A DNA stretch of 64,000 bases, from NCBI RefSeq assembly GCF_026340655.1, contig NZ_JAPEOZ010000001.1, positions 1,674,001 to 1,738,000 of the forward strand. The letters are read 5' to 3'. The position numbers were made by a program, and so were the translations under genes. The notes beneath the pieces are model-generated. The model searched no databases, had not been told where the DNA came from, and saw nothing but the letters and a program-made list of their open reading frames with translations. This stretch comes from Streptomyces sp. NBC_01275. GTDB taxonomy: Bacteria; Actinomycetota; Actinomycetes; Streptomycetales; Streptomycetaceae. Position 1 is the first letter of the stretch. The number at the start of each line of letters is the position of its first letter. Of this stretch, positions 16,777 through 25,879 are shown piece by piece.

Positions 16777-18315
16777 GTGACGACAACGACACCCTCCGAC
16801 GTACGCCCCGACCCGCCGCACCCGACCGAGTCCGCCGACGGCTCCCTCGCGGAGTTCGGCTACCGCCAGGAGCTGCACCGCAGCCTGGGCCGGTACGCCT
16901 CGTTCGCCGCCGGGTTCTCCTTCATCTCCGTCCTGACGACCGTCTTCCAGTTCTTCGCCTTCGGGTACGCCTTCGGCGGCCCCGTCTTCTTCTGGGCCTG
17001 GCCCGTCGTGCTGGTCGGACAGCTGCTGGTGGCCGCGTGCTTCGCGGAGCTGGCGGCGCGCTATCCGATCTCCGGCGCGATCTACCAGTGGTCGTCGCGG
17101 CTGTCGACGCCCTCGTTCGGCTGGTTCGCCGGCTGGATCATGGTGATCGGGCAGGTCGTGGTGGTCGCCGCGGCCGCGCTCGCCCTGCAGATGGTGCTGC
17201 CCGCGATCTGGTCCGGCTTCCAGCTGATCGGCACCGACCCCGCGCCCACCTCCTCGGACGGCGCGGCCAACGCGGCCCTCCTCGGCGTGATCCTGCTCGT
17301 GCTGACGACGCTGGTGAACGTCCTGGACAACCGCGTGATGTCCGTGATCAACCGGGTCGGCGTCACCGCCGAGATCATCGGCGCGGTCCTCATCGTCGTC
17401 CTGCTGCTCACCCACTCCGAGCGCACGCCCAGCATCACCTTCCACACCGAGGGGGCCGCGCAGAACGGGCTGTTCGGGGCGCTGCTCGTCGGCTCGTTCA
17501 CGGCCGCCTACGTGATGATCGGCTTCGACAGCGCGGGCGAGATGAGCGAGGAGACGCACCATCCACGCCGTACCGCGCCCCGCACCATCCTCACCGCGCT
17601 CGGCGCGGCCGGACTGCTAGGCGGTCTGATCGTGCTGGGCGGACTGCTCGCCGCGCCCAGCCTCACCGACGGACGGCTGGGCGTCGACGGGCTCAGCTAC
17701 GTCCTCACCAGCAGCCTCGGCGACGGCGTCGGCAAGGCGCTGCTCGCGGACGTGGTGGTCGCGATCGCGGTCGCGACGCTCGCCATCCAGACGGCTGCCT
17801 GCCGGATGCTGTTCTCCATGGCCCGCGACGGACAGCTGCCCTTCTCCGGCCGCCTCGCGCGCGTGAACCCGCGTACGGGCATGCCGAGCGCCCCGGCGCT
17901 GGTGGTCGGCGGCCTGGCCGGCGCACTGCTGCTGCTCAACTTCGCCTCCCCGGAGGCGTTCCTGGCCATCGGCACGACCTGCATCGTGATGCTCTACCTG
18001 GCGTACGCCATGGTCACCGGGCCGCTGCTGGTGCGCCGGCTGCGCGGCCAGTTCTCGTCGGCCGGCGTCGACGAGACCGGCGCGCGTCTGTTCTCCCTCG
18101 GCCGCTGGGGCGTCCCCGTCAACGCCCTCGCCCTGCTCTACGGCCTGCTGATGACGATCAACCTGGCCTGGCCGCGGGCGGCGGTCTACGACCCGGCGGG
18201 CGGCCACTGGTACTTCCAGTGGTTCACGGTGCTGTTCCTCGGCGGCACGATCGCGGCGGGCGCGGCGTTTCGGATGTTCCGGAAGTTCCGGACGTACGGT
18301 TCGACGGCGCCCTGA
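16777..18315 (+). CDS. APC superfamily amino acid/amine permease
   Basis: A 512-residue permease with about twelve membrane segments. APC hallmarks are visible: ELAARYPISGAIYQW (near residues 90-104), GWFAGW, and the cytosolic loop MSEETHHPRRTAPRTI (near 256-271). GTG 16777 has GGCAGGT upstream; longer frames are not coding-like. It is divergent from PadR, but the shared palindrome upstream links it to the TetR-controlled urea/guanidine carboxylase cluster at 25.9 kb, so the likely substrate is the nitrogenous compound degraded there. The permease class cannot separate urea, guanidine or amino acids by itself. Confidence 0.88.
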   Translation: MTTTTPSDVRPDPPHPTESADGSLAEFGYRQELHRSLGRYASFAAGFSFISVLTTVFQFFAFGYAFGGPVFFWAWPVVLVGQLLVAACFAELAARYPISGAIYQWSSRLSTPSFGWFAGWIMVIGQVVVVAAAALALQMVLPAIWSGFQLIGTDPAPTSSDGAANAALLGVILLVLTTLVNVLDNRVMSVINRVGVTAEIIGAVLIVVLLLTHSERTPSITFHTEGAAQNGLFGALLVGSFTAAYVMIGFDSAGEMSEETHHPRRTAPRTILTALGAAGLLGGLIVLGGLLAAPSLTDGRLGVDGLSYVLTSSLGDGVGKALLADVVVAIAVATLAIQTAACRMLFSMARDGQLPFSGRLARVNPRTGMPSAPALVVGGLAGALLLLNFASPEAFLAIGTTCIVMLYLAYAMVTGPLLVRRLRGQFSSAGVDETGARLFSLGRWGVPVNALALLYGLLMTINLAWPRAAVYDPAGGHWYFQWFTVLFLGGTIAAGAAFRMFRKFRTYGSTAP

Positions 18316-18346
18316 GGGGGCGCGGGGAACTGGGCGACCGGCCACG

Positions 18347-18385
18347 AAGGCGCCGCAGCGGACCGACGGCCGGTCGCGGCGCCTT
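18347..18385. terminator. Bidirectional hairpin between convergent genes
   Basis: A 10 bp perfect stem (aaggcgccgc / gcggcgcctt) with a 19-base, internally GC-pairing loop, between the APC permease stop and the convergent acetyltransferase stop. Confidence 0.65.
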
Positions 18386-18396
18386 CAGCGGAGCGC

Positions 18397-18978
18397 TCAG
18401 TCGCCCCGTACGCGCGCGTGCAGGTGCATGTCGTGCCAGCCGTCCACGTGCAGGAGGGCGCTGCGCTTGGTGCCTTCCAGGGTGAAGCCGGCCTTCGCGG
18501 CGACGCGGCAGGAGGCCTGGTTGGCGGTGGCGTGCAGCAGCTCCAGGCGGTGGAGGCCGATCTCGTCGAGGGCCCAGCGGGCGAGGGCGGTCGTGGCGCG
18601 GGCGGCGACGCCCCGGCCCCGGGCCGCGGCCGTCGTCCAGTAGGCGACCTCGGCCATGCCGTCGCCGAGATGGATCTCGCGCAGGGCCGCCCGCCCCAGC
18701 AGCCGGTCGGTGTCCGCGTCGGCGACGGCCCACTGGGCGATGCGCTCCCCCGCCCAGCCCGCCGTCCACTCCTCGATCCAGCCGGCGACCTCCGCCACGG
18801 AGTCGGCGGAGCGGACGTGCCACTGGTGGATGAGCGGGTCCTGGAAGGCCGCGTGGACGGCGGGCGCGTCCTCGGCCCGCCAGGGGCGCAGGACCAGCCC
18901 GTCGCCGGTGGGGAGCACGGGCTGCGGGCGGCCGGCGAGGGTTCCGGCGGGCAGGACGGGGCCGGTGAGATCGGGCAT
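18397..18978 (-). CDS. GNAT family N-acetyltransferase (RimJ/RimL type)
   Basis: A 193-residue acetyltransferase. The acetyl-CoA-binding P-loop is RGRGVAARATTALARWAL (about 114-131), preceded by the strand AEVAYWT and followed by LHATANQASCRVAAKAGF, as in RimJ/RimL-like and aminoglycoside-type GNATs. ATG 18978 is preferred, with CAGGA eight bases upstream; ATG 18987 and a more distal GTG/ATG are alternatives. No operon partner is evident. The substrate could be a protein N-terminus or a small molecule. Confidence 0.85.
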   Translation of the reverse strand: MPDLTGPVLPAGTLAGRPQPVLPTGDGLVLRPWRAEDAPAVHAAFQDPLIHQWHVRSADSVAEVAGWIEEWTAGWAGERIAQWAVADADTDRLLGRAALREIHLGDGMAEVAYWTTAAARGRGVAARATTALARWALDEIGLHRLELLHATANQASCRVAAKAGFTLEGTKRSALLHVDGWHDMHLHARVRGD

Positions 18979-19151
18979 GATCCGCATCCTGCCGACGGGG
19001 CGCGAGCCGACCAACGGGTTTTCATCTCGCCACAAGCCCTGGCCGTCGACGTCGGCTGTCAGGGGCCGGGGGTCGGAGGTCGGGGGTCGGGGGCAGCCTC
19101 AGCCGTCAGGGGGCAGCCGTCAGCCGTCGACCGTCGCTGTACGCCCTCGCC

Positions 19152-19177
19152 GTACGCCCGGGCCGTACGCCCGGGCC
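19152..19177. repeat. Two exact copies of a 13 bp unit before the RluA-type gene
   Basis: gtacgcccgggcc repeats head to tail, with partial copies on both sides, in a 226 bp gap that also contains runs of ggtcggggg and cagccgtca. It looks like slippage-prone sequence rather than an operator. Confidence 0.6.
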
Positions 19178-19204
19178 GTAAGCCCCCCCGTAGGCTTGGT
19201 TCCG

Positions 19205-20152
19205 ATGAGACGCCGTACCCCTCCCCCGCCCTCCCCGCTGCCGCAGCGCGACGGGATCGACGCGGTGCGGGTGCGGCTGCCGGGCGTGGGGTCCTGGGCC
19301 ACCGTGCGGGAGCATCTGGTGGCGCGGGTCGGCCAGGCGCGCGCGGGGGTCGTCGACGGAATGCTGGCGGCGGGGCTGGTCGTCGGCGCCGACGGGCGGC
19401 CGGTGGCGTCGGACGCGCCGTACGTGCCCGGGATGTTCGTCTGGTTCCACCGGGACCTGCCCGCGGAGACGCCGGTGCCGTTCCCGCTGGAGATCGTGCA
19501 CCGCGACGAGCACATCGTCGTCGTCGACAAGCCGCACTTCCTGGCCACCACTCCGCGCGGCAGCCATGTCACCGAGACCGCGCTGGCCCGGCTGCGGCGG
19601 GAACTGGGCCTCCCCGCGCTCGGCGCGGCCCACCGCCTCGACCGGCTCACCGCCGGCCTCGTGCTGTTCACCGTCCGGCCCGAGGAGCGCGGCGCGTACC
19701 AGGCGCTGTTCCGCGACCGCCTGGTCCGCAAGGTGTACGAGGCCGTCGCCCCGTACGCTCCCTCGCTCGTGTGGCCGGTGACCGTGCGCAGCCGGATCCT
19801 GAAGGAGCGCGGGATCCTGGCCGCCCGGGAGGTGCCCGGCGAGCCGAACGCGGTCAGCCGCGTCGAGCCCGTCGAGCACCGCCCCGACGGCCTCGCCCGC
19901 TACCGGCTCGTCCCCGAGACCGGGCAGACCCATCAACTGCGGGTGCACATGACCACGTTGGGCGTGCCGATCCTCGGCGACCCGCTCTACCCCGAGGTGA
20001 CCGCCCCCGTACCGCCCGACGACTTCCGGCGACCGCTGCAACTGCTGGCGCGGGAGCTGGAGTTCACCGATCCGGTCACGGGGGCGGAGCACCGGCTGCA
20101 CAGCCGGCGAACGCTCGAGGCCTGGGCGTCGTACGACCGTTGGGCTCAGTAG
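19205..20152 (+). CDS. RluA family RNA pseudouridine synthase
   Basis: A 315-residue pseudouridine synthase. The catalytic Asp is D146 in HRLDRLTAGL (144-153); the substrate-binding strand VVDKPHFLATTP (107-118) and the late motif RLVPETGQTHQLRVHM are in place. The N-terminal 90 residues resemble an S4-like region. It would isomerise uridine in rRNA or tRNA; the target position is unknown. ATG start. It converges with the P450 gene, with only 10 bp between the stops and no hairpin. Confidence 0.92.
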   Translation: MRRRTPPPPSPLPQRDGIDAVRVRLPGVGSWATVREHLVARVGQARAGVVDGMLAAGLVVGADGRPVASDAPYVPGMFVWFHRDLPAETPVPFPLEIVHRDEHIVVVDKPHFLATTPRGSHVTETALARLRRELGLPALGAAHRLDRLTAGLVLFTVRPEERGAYQALFRDRLVRKVYEAVAPYAPSLVWPVTVRSRILKERGILAAREVPGEPNAVSRVEPVEHRPDGLARYRLVPETGQTHQLRVHMTTLGVPILGDPLYPEVTAPVPPDDFRRPLQLLARELEFTDPVTGAEHRLHSRRTLEAWASYDRWAQ

Positions 20153-20162
20153 CCAGTCGGGC

Positions 20163-21638
20163 TCAGTAGCCGCGGCACCAGGCCAGGAAGCGCCGCCAGG
20201 CGTTGGGCCGGCGGGCCGGCGGCTCGGGGGCGGGCGGCGCGGGCTGCGGCGCGGCCACCGGCTCGGGGGCGGGCGGCGCGGGCTGCGGGTCGATGTTCAG
20301 CGGCCGGACGACCCGCTGCGGCGGTACCGGGGCGTGGCTGGGCCTGAGCGTGACGTCCTGCTGAGGCTTCGGCTCGAAGTGGACCGGCAGCGCCACCAGG
20401 TGCCGCGAGGCGATCGACGTGGTCCAGGACAACTCGTCCTCATCGCAGTCGAGTTGCACGTCCGGCAGCCGCGACAGGAGCGCGTCGACGCCGACGTCGG
20501 CGATGGCGCGGCCGATGTCCTGGCCGGGGCACTCGTGCGGGCCGCCGCCGAAGGCGAGGTGGGAGCGGTTGCCCCGCATGTGGGCGGAGAGGTCGGGGCG
20601 CACCCGGGGATCGAGGTTGCCGGGGGCGGGCGCGAAGAACAGACCGTCGCCCTTGCGGATGCGCTGGCCGCCCAACTCGGTGTCCTGCTTGGCCATGTAG
20701 CCGAAGATCGTGCTGAACGGCGGTTCGTCCCACAGGGACTGCTCGACCGCCTCCGGCACCGTCATCTCGCCGCCGTTGAGCCGGGCGAGGAAACGCGGGT
20801 CGGTGAGGACCATGCGCAGCACGTTGGACAGGAGGTTGACCGTGGCCTCGTAGGCGGCGAAGAGCACCAGGCGCAGGTGTTCGCGGACCTCGTCGTCGGT
20901 CAGTCCGGCCGGGTGGGTGATGAGGTGACTGGTGAAGTCCTCGGCGGGCTGGGCGCGGCGGCGGGCGGTGAGCCGGCTCAGCGCGCCCACGACGTACTCG
21001 TGGCTGGCGACGGCGGTCTCGCTGCCCTTGAGCGCGTCCCGGGCGGCGGCGACCATCCGGTCGTTGTACTCGTCGGGCATGCCGAGGATCTGGCACATCA
21101 CCGCCATCGGAAGGTGCTCGGCGAACTGACCGACCAGCTCGGCCCGGCCCTCCTCGCAGAAGCGGTTGACCAGAGCCTGCGTGGCTCGGTAGATGTACCG
21201 GCGCACACTGCGCTCTTCGAGGGTCTCCATGGCCGCGGTGACCGCGGCCCGCAGCCGCTTGTGCTCGTCGCCCTCGGCGTGCGCGCAGATGGGCTGCCAG
21301 GCGATGTGCGGCATGAGCGGGTGGTCGGGCCTGACCTTGCCGTCCCGTTGCGGCGACCAGATGCGGGTGTCCTTGGTGAACTGTGAGGGCGTGCGCGCCA
21401 TCTGCAGGTTCTCGGCGTGCCCGAGGACCACCCACATCGGCAGGTCGTCGTGGATCAGGACCGGCGCCACGGGGCCGTACTCCTCGCGGAGTTGCTCGTA
21501 CAGCGCGCCCAGGTCCTCCGCGCCGGGGCCGTAGAGCCGTTGCAGTCCGCCGGGGCCGCGGCTGTGTGCGGGGCAGCCGGGGGGCGGGTCCAGGGCGAGG
21601 TCGTGCGGTCCGGTCGTGGTGGGGTGTTCAGGGGTCAC
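20163..21638 (-). CDS. cvnE9: Conservon-associated cytochrome P450 (RarE/CvnE-like)
   Basis: A 491-residue P450. The heme-ligand loop is FGGGPHECPGQD with C370; the K-helix region is not the classical ExxR and needs alignment. In the I helix the usual A-G-x-D/E-T-T reads AAYEAT (261-266): the acid E264 is kept, but the Thr that normally helps O2 activation is Ala265. After residue about 410 comes a tail of some 80 residues rich in Pro/Ala with two near-copies of PAPPAPEPVAAP, ending RRFLAWCRGY. It closes the cvnA-B-C-D conservon, as RarE does in the S. coelicolor rar system that represses aerial growth. The substrate is unknown. Confidence 0.9.
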   Translation of the reverse strand: MTPEHPTTTGPHDLALDPPPGCPAHSRGPGGLQRLYGPGAEDLGALYEQLREEYGPVAPVLIHDDLPMWVVLGHAENLQMARTPSQFTKDTRIWSPQRDGKVRPDHPLMPHIAWQPICAHAEGDEHKRLRAAVTAAMETLEERSVRRYIYRATQALVNRFCEEGRAELVGQFAEHLPMAVMCQILGMPDEYNDRMVAAARDALKGSETAVASHEYVVGALSRLTARRRAQPAEDFTSHLITHPAGLTDDEVREHLRLVLFAAYEATVNLLSNVLRMVLTDPRFLARLNGGEMTVPEAVEQSLWDEPPFSTIFGYMAKQDTELGGQRIRKGDGLFFAPAPGNLDPRVRPDLSAHMRGNRSHLAFGGGPHECPGQDIGRAIADVGVDALLSRLPDVQLDCDEDELSWTTSIASRHLVALPVHFEPKPQQDVTLRPSHAPVPPQRVVRPLNIDPQPAPPAPEPVAAPQPAPPAPEPPARRPNAWRRFLAWCRGY

Positions 21639-21738
21639 AGGCGTCGCTCCGAAGCTGTGGTGGATCCGGTGTCGGGGGGGTACGGGGGTGGATGTCCCGG
21701 GAGGGCCGGGGATGTGCGGGGTGCGGAGGGCGAAGGGG

Positions 21739-22359
21739 TCAGGTGAGGGCGCCGCTCAGCGACAGGGTGTGCAGGAAGCGCATCAGGGTCACCAGGACGT
21801 CCCGGCTGGAGGCGCGGCGGCGGACGTCGCACTCCACGATCGGGATCTCGGGCGGCAGGTCGAGGGCGGAGCGCAGGTCGTCCAGGGGGTACCGGGGCCC
21901 GTCGGGGAAGGTGTTGACGGCGACGACGAAGGGCACTCCGCCCTCCTCCAGCCGGCCCATGACCTCGAAGCTGACCTCGAGGCGCCGGGTGTCGACCAGG
22001 ACGACCGCGCCGAGCGCGCCCTCGAACAGTCCGTTCCACAGGAACCAGAAGCGCTCCTGGCCGGGCGTGCCGAAGAGGTAGAGCACCACCTGCTCCGTGA
22101 TGCGGATCCGCCCGAAGTCCATCGCGACGGTCGTGGCGGTCTTCGAATCGGAGCCGTAGTCGTCGTCGACTCCGATGCCCGCCTGGGTCATGGTCTCCTC
22201 GGTGGTCAGCGGCCTGATCTCGCTGACGGAACCGACCATGGTGGTCTTGCCGACCCCGAAGCCGCCCACGATGACGATCTTCGCCGCGGCCGTGGTGGTG
22301 TGCGGCAGACAGTCCTCGGCGCGTGGGCCGGGAATCGTGTCAGAGCCTTTGAAGTCCAT
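21739..22359 (-). CDS. cvnD9: Conservon small GTPase-like protein (CvnD)
   Basis: A 206-residue Ras-like/MglA-related ATP/GTP-binding protein. The P-loop is VGGFGVGKTT (31-40), switch-type residues lie in TMTQAGIGVDDDYG (about 56-69), and the G3-like FGTPGQERFW follows (about 96-105). The G4 motif NKxD is represented only by VAVNTF, as in other CvnD proteins. Its start overlaps cvnC by 20 bp. It is expected to shuttle on and off a membrane complex with CvnA, CvnB and CvnC. Confidence 0.92.
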   Translation of the reverse strand: MDFKGSDTIPGPRAEDCLPHTTTAAAKIVIVGGFGVGKTTMVGSVSEIRPLTTEETMTQAGIGVDDDYGSDSKTATTVAMDFGRIRITEQVVLYLFGTPGQERFWFLWNGLFEGALGAVVLVDTRRLEVSFEVMGRLEEGGVPFVVAVNTFPDGPRYPLDDLRSALDLPPEIPIVECDVRRRASSRDVLVTLMRFLHTLSLSGALT

Positions 22360-22765
22360 GCATCACCGCTTCGAGAAGGGAACGGTCGGGGAGCTCCTGC
22401 CGGACGATCGGGGCGCGCGCCTGTACGAGTTCCGCCGCCAGCATCTCGGTGAGCAGCACCGTGATCACGCTGAACGGCAGACCGAGATAGGCCGACACCT
22501 CGGCCACCGACAGCGGGGCGCTGCACATCCGCAGCACCGCCGTCTGTTCCGGGGTGGCGGACGAGGGCGGTTCGGCGCACGCCACGACTAACGTCACCAG
22601 GTCGAGGGGGGCCCGCTCCCCGTCGGGTCCCGTGATGACGTACAGCCGCTCGGGTTTCTTCTTCTCCCCCTCCTCCTGAGGCTGCGAATCCGAGGCCGAA
22701 GCCGAAGCCGGGGGCGGAAGCGGAGGCGGTAGGGGATGTCGCCGTCGACGTTGGGGAGGCGTCAT
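22340..22765 (-). CDS. cvnC9: Conservon DUF742 protein (CvnC)
   Basis: A 141-residue DUF742 protein. The first 40 residues are a Pro/Arg/Ala/Ser-rich linker; the domain starts at RLYVITGPDGERAPLD and ends in a winged-helix-like segment (SVAEVSAYLGLPFSVITVL). The ATG overlaps the cvnB stop (ATGA), and the 3' end overlaps cvnD. No catalytic role is known; it is thought to bridge the kinase-like CvnA and the GTPase-like CvnD. Confidence 0.9.
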   Translation of the reverse strand: MTPPQRRRRHPLPPPLPPPASASASDSQPQEEGEKKKPERLYVITGPDGERAPLDLVTLVVACAEPPSSATPEQTAVLRMCSAPLSVAEVSAYLGLPFSVITVLLTEMLAAELVQARAPIVRQELPDRSLLEAVMHGLQRL

Positions 22766-23169
22766 ACGGTCTGCCCGTTGCGGCGGGGCGGGCTGGTCAG
22801 ATGGGCGCCGATCCGGACCACCAGGTCGCGCATCGAGGCGCTCATCCGGCCGGGTTCGCAGCGTACGTCGGCGAGGACCGCGAGGTAGGCGTTGGCGCCG
22901 GCGGACATCAGGTAGAAGTAGCCGCCGTCCATCTCGATCATGACGAGGTTCATCTCGCCGTCGACGCTGGGGATCTCCTGGGCGACGGCGCCGGCCAGGC
23001 TCTGCAGGCCCGCGCAGGCGGCGGCGACGCGGTCCGCGGCGTCGGGGTCGCCGGCGTAGCGGGCGATGCGCAGTCCGTCGGCCGAGAGCACGACGATCAT
23101 CTCGATGCCCGGAACGCCGTTGTAGAGCTCCTTGAGCAGCCAGTCGAAGTTTTGGCGCTGCTGGATCAC
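22762..23169 (-). CDS. cvnB9: Conservon roadblock/LC7 protein (CvnB)
   Basis: A 135-residue roadblock/LC7 domain protein (DWLLKELYNGVPGIEMIVVLS at 9-29, then SADGLRIARY). Such domains regulate small GTPases in the MglAB manner. GTG start overlapping the cvnA stop (GTGA). It belongs to the conservon complex. Confidence 0.92.
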   Translation of the reverse strand: MIQQRQNFDWLLKELYNGVPGIEMIVVLSADGLRIARYAGDPDAADRVAAACAGLQSLAGAVAQEIPSVDGEMNLVMIEMDGGYFYLMSAGANAYLAVLADVRCEPGRMSASMRDLVVRIGAHLTSPPRRNGQTV

Positions 23170-24785
23170 GTGAGGTCCCCTTCATCGTCGGCCTCGGACT
23201 TGGCCTTGTCTTCGATCAGATGCAGGTATGCGGTGGGATTGCGGGTGAAGTCGGTGGGGTGGACGCCCGGCGGGGTGTCCTTCTTCAGCCCCTCCCAGAA
23301 GGCCTCGAACGCCAGTCCGGGCTCGGGCTTCTTCTTCTCCCGCTGGGGCTCCGGCTTGGGCTGCGCGAACGGGTCGGGCTTGCCCTGGCGCGCGGCCTCC
23401 TGGGCCGCGTACGCCTCCCGGTAGCGCTGACTGATCGAGACCGTCGTCTTGCTGCGGCGCTGCGGAAGGCCCTGTTCGGTCCACTCGGTGACCACGGGCA
23501 CGTCGTCTTCCAGCGAGACGTTGGCCGGGATCTTCGGGTTGGTGGGGCGGCGCTTCTTGGGCGGGCGCTTGGGGCCCTCGAGCGCGCCCAGGTCGATCTG
23601 CGGCACGGCGGTGGCGCCGATGCCGTGGGCGTAGCCGGGGGCGGGGTCGGAGGTCATCATCTCGCTGGGCACGATGAGGACCGCGCGGACGCCGCCGTAC
23701 GCCGAAGTACGCAGGGAGACCTGCAGGTTGAACGACGTGCACAGTCGGCCGACGACCGCCAGGCCCAGGCGCGGGGCGCCTCCGAGGTCCTGGATGGTGG
23801 CGCCGCGCATGGCGTTCTCCAGCATCCGCTCGGTCTTGGCGCGGCTCTCCTCGCTGAGGCTGACGCCCGCGTCCTCGATCTCGATGGCGATGCCGGTCTG
23901 CACCTCGACGGCGTTGACGTGCACCTTGGTCTGCGGGGGCGAGAAGCGGGTGGCGTTGTCGAGGAGTTCGGCGAGCGCGTGGATGAGCGGCTCGACGGAG
24001 ATGCCGCGGATGTTGACCTTGGCGATGGAGTTCAGCTGGATGCGCCGGTACTCCAGGATCCGGGACATGGCGCCGCGCAGCACGCTGTACAGCGGGACCG
24101 GCTGGGGCCAGCTGCGGCCGGGGCGGCCGCCGCCGAGCACGCCGATGGAGTCGGCGAGGCGGCCGATCAGCGAGGTGCCGTGGTCGATGCGCAGCAGGTC
24201 GTCGAAGACCTCGGGGTTGCGGCCGTGGTCCTCCTCCATCTCCCGCAGTTCCGCGGACTGCTGGTGGACGATCGCCTGGACGCGGCGGGCGACGCTGACG
24301 AACGCGCGCTGGGCGGAGTCGCGCAGGGCGTCCTCGTAGTCGACGATGTCCAGGATCTTCTTGACCACCGCGCGCTGCGCGTCGTCGAGTTCCAGGAAGG
24401 ACGCATCGTATTCACCCAGGCGGAGCATCACCTCCCCGGGGGAACTTCCGCGGCGCAGCCACTCCACGGCGGTGGGCACATGGTCCTCGGCGAGCCGGAG
24501 GTTCTCCTCCTGGTGGGCGGCGACCCGCCGCTCCAGGTAGGCGACGCGCCGGTCGTTCTGCGCGCACTGTTCGCGCAGCCGTCGCTCCCGGCGCAGCCCA
24601 CCGGTCCCCACGGCGGTCAACAAAAGGGTGGCCACGGCCCCGCAGACGCCGACGACGAGCCGGGCCTGCCCCGCCACGAGGGCGACGGCGGCTCCGGTCG
24701 CCGCGGCCATCAGTATCGACGGCAGCAACAGCACACGCACGTAGGGAAGTTCTCGGCGACCGGGTGGGGACTGAACACTCACCAT
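23166..24785 (-). CDS. cvnA9: Conservon sensor kinase-like membrane protein (CvnA)
   Basis: A 539-residue protein with two N-terminal membrane segments (about 15-58), a coiled region to about 90, a DHp-like helix around IDHGTSLIGRLAD, and a HATPase_c domain with N-box ALAELLDNATRFSPP (near 260-275). The G1 box is degenerate (IEDAGVS instead of DxGxG), typical of CvnA proteins whose kinase activity is doubtful. The tail (about 400-539) is charged and probably disordered. ATG 24785 has AGAGG 8 bases upstream. First gene of the operon running to the P450; its promoter must lie in the 24.8-25.1 kb gap. Confidence 0.9.
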   Translation of the reverse strand: MVSVQSPPGRRELPYVRVLLLPSILMAAATGAAVALVAGQARLVVGVCGAVATLLLTAVGTGGLRRERRLREQCAQNDRRVAYLERRVAAHQEENLRLAEDHVPTAVEWLRRGSSPGEVMLRLGEYDASFLELDDAQRAVVKKILDIVDYEDALRDSAQRAFVSVARRVQAIVHQQSAELREMEEDHGRNPEVFDDLLRIDHGTSLIGRLADSIGVLGGGRPGRSWPQPVPLYSVLRGAMSRILEYRRIQLNSIAKVNIRGISVEPLIHALAELLDNATRFSPPQTKVHVNAVEVQTGIAIEIEDAGVSLSEESRAKTERMLENAMRGATIQDLGGAPRLGLAVVGRLCTSFNLQVSLRTSAYGGVRAVLIVPSEMMTSDPAPGYAHGIGATAVPQIDLGALEGPKRPPKKRRPTNPKIPANVSLEDDVPVVTEWTEQGLPQRRSKTTVSISQRYREAYAAQEAARQGKPDPFAQPKPEPQREKKKPEPGLAFEAFWEGLKKDTPPGVHPTDFTRNPTAYLHLIEDKAKSEADDEGDLT

Positions 24786-25099
24786 GTGGGCACCCTCTGT
24801 AGGGATCTGTCGGTATCTTCGGAACATTTGGGAACAAGCGCACGATTACATCTCAACTCGGTGCGCCGCGGGCGAGCTTAGTCCGACAGGATCATCGCCG
24901 TGTCATATTCGGCAACCGCCTGAAACCGACTCCGTACGTGCAGTAACGTCAGGCCCATTTGCACACTCTGACATCATTCGCACACACTCCGTAACGGCGT
25001 ACGGGTGTGCGAAAGAGTTCACCGTGACGGGTGAGACGAGGGTTTCCGCGCCTGCCGACGTCGGGCGGTCAGACCCTGACGCCCTGACCTCCGCGCCGC
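24786..25099. promoter_or_regulatory. Promoter region of the conservon with a 9 bp inverted repeat
   Basis: A 314 bp gap of lower GC content. It contains TTCGCACAC (24977-24985) and its perfect reverse complement GTGTGCGAA (25005-25013), plus a partial third copy TTGCACAC (24959-24966). The TetR gene ends at its far side without an obvious terminator. No coding frame here is convincing. Confidence 0.55.
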
Positions 25100-25735
25100 T
25101 CAGACCCCCGTGATGCGCAGGGCCGCGTCCGCGGTGGCGCGGGCGAACTCCGAGACGGGGCGGTCGGGTTCCGAGCGGTGGACGAGGATGACGCCCTCGA
25201 TCAGCCCGAAGACGAGATCGGTGCGCAGATCGAGCTCGCTCTTGACGAGCGCCCCGCCCGCGGCCGTGGAGGCCAGCAACTGGCGGTAGGCGTCCTTGAG
25301 CTCGGCGCGGACCGCATGGAAGCCGGCGAACCGCTCGGTGCGCACCTCGGGCAGCAGATAGAGGCCGCCGAGGTTGTGCGACCCGCCGCACAGCAGCTCC
25401 ACGTCCGTGCGGCACAGCTCCCACAGCCGGTCCTCGGCGGGCCGCGCGTCCTGTGCGAGCAGCTCACGGGCGTACGCCAGCGAGGGCGTCACGGTGGACT
25501 CCAGCAGCGCGGCGAGCAGCTCCTCCTTGCCGGAGACGTAGTGGTACATCGACGCCTGGCGCATGCCCGCCCGCTCGGCCACGGCCCGGGTGGTGGTGGC
25601 AGCGTAGCCGCGGGTGGTGAACAACTCCGCGGCGGCCGCGAGCAGTTCGGCGCGCGGCGTGAGCCCGCTGTCCGGGCGCTGCGCGGCGCGCGGCCGGCCG
25701 ACCCGGCGTCCGTTGCCCGCGCTGCTCGTCCCCAT
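25100..25735 (-). CDS. TetR family transcriptional regulator
   Basis: A 211-residue TetR protein with the HTH at about residues 27-73 (TTRAVAERAGMRQASMYHYV) and a helical ligand domain behind it. ATG 25735 is followed by the Gly/Arg-rich leader usual for actinobacterial members. It is divergent from the DUF1989-carboxylase operon (222 bp gap) and is the obvious candidate to bind the palindrome at 25880-25903 and the matching site before the APC permease. The inducer may be the nitrogen substrate or a pathway intermediate. Confidence 0.88.
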   Translation of the reverse strand: MGTSSAGNGRRVGRPRAAQRPDSGLTPRAELLAAAAELFTTRGYAATTTRAVAERAGMRQASMYHYVSGKEELLAALLESTVTPSLAYARELLAQDARPAEDRLWELCRTDVELLCGGSHNLGGLYLLPEVRTERFAGFHAVRAELKDAYRQLLASTAAGGALVKSELDLRTDLVFGLIEGVILVHRSEPDRPVSEFARATADAALRITGV

Positions 25736-25879
25736 GCGTTCGATCCTCGCACACGACGACGGACCACGATCTTCCCTTGGCCCCGGGCGGTCTCCGCGAA
25801 GGGCCGACGGCCGACTCCGGTGAGGACTCGGTAACCGCCCCGCAACCCGAGAGCAACGGCGCCGACCCGGCCCGCCCCT

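Noticed and set aside
24784..25113. 109-codon open frame in the conservon promoter gap
   Set aside because: It overlaps the cvnA start and the TetR end and has no ribosome site or domain.
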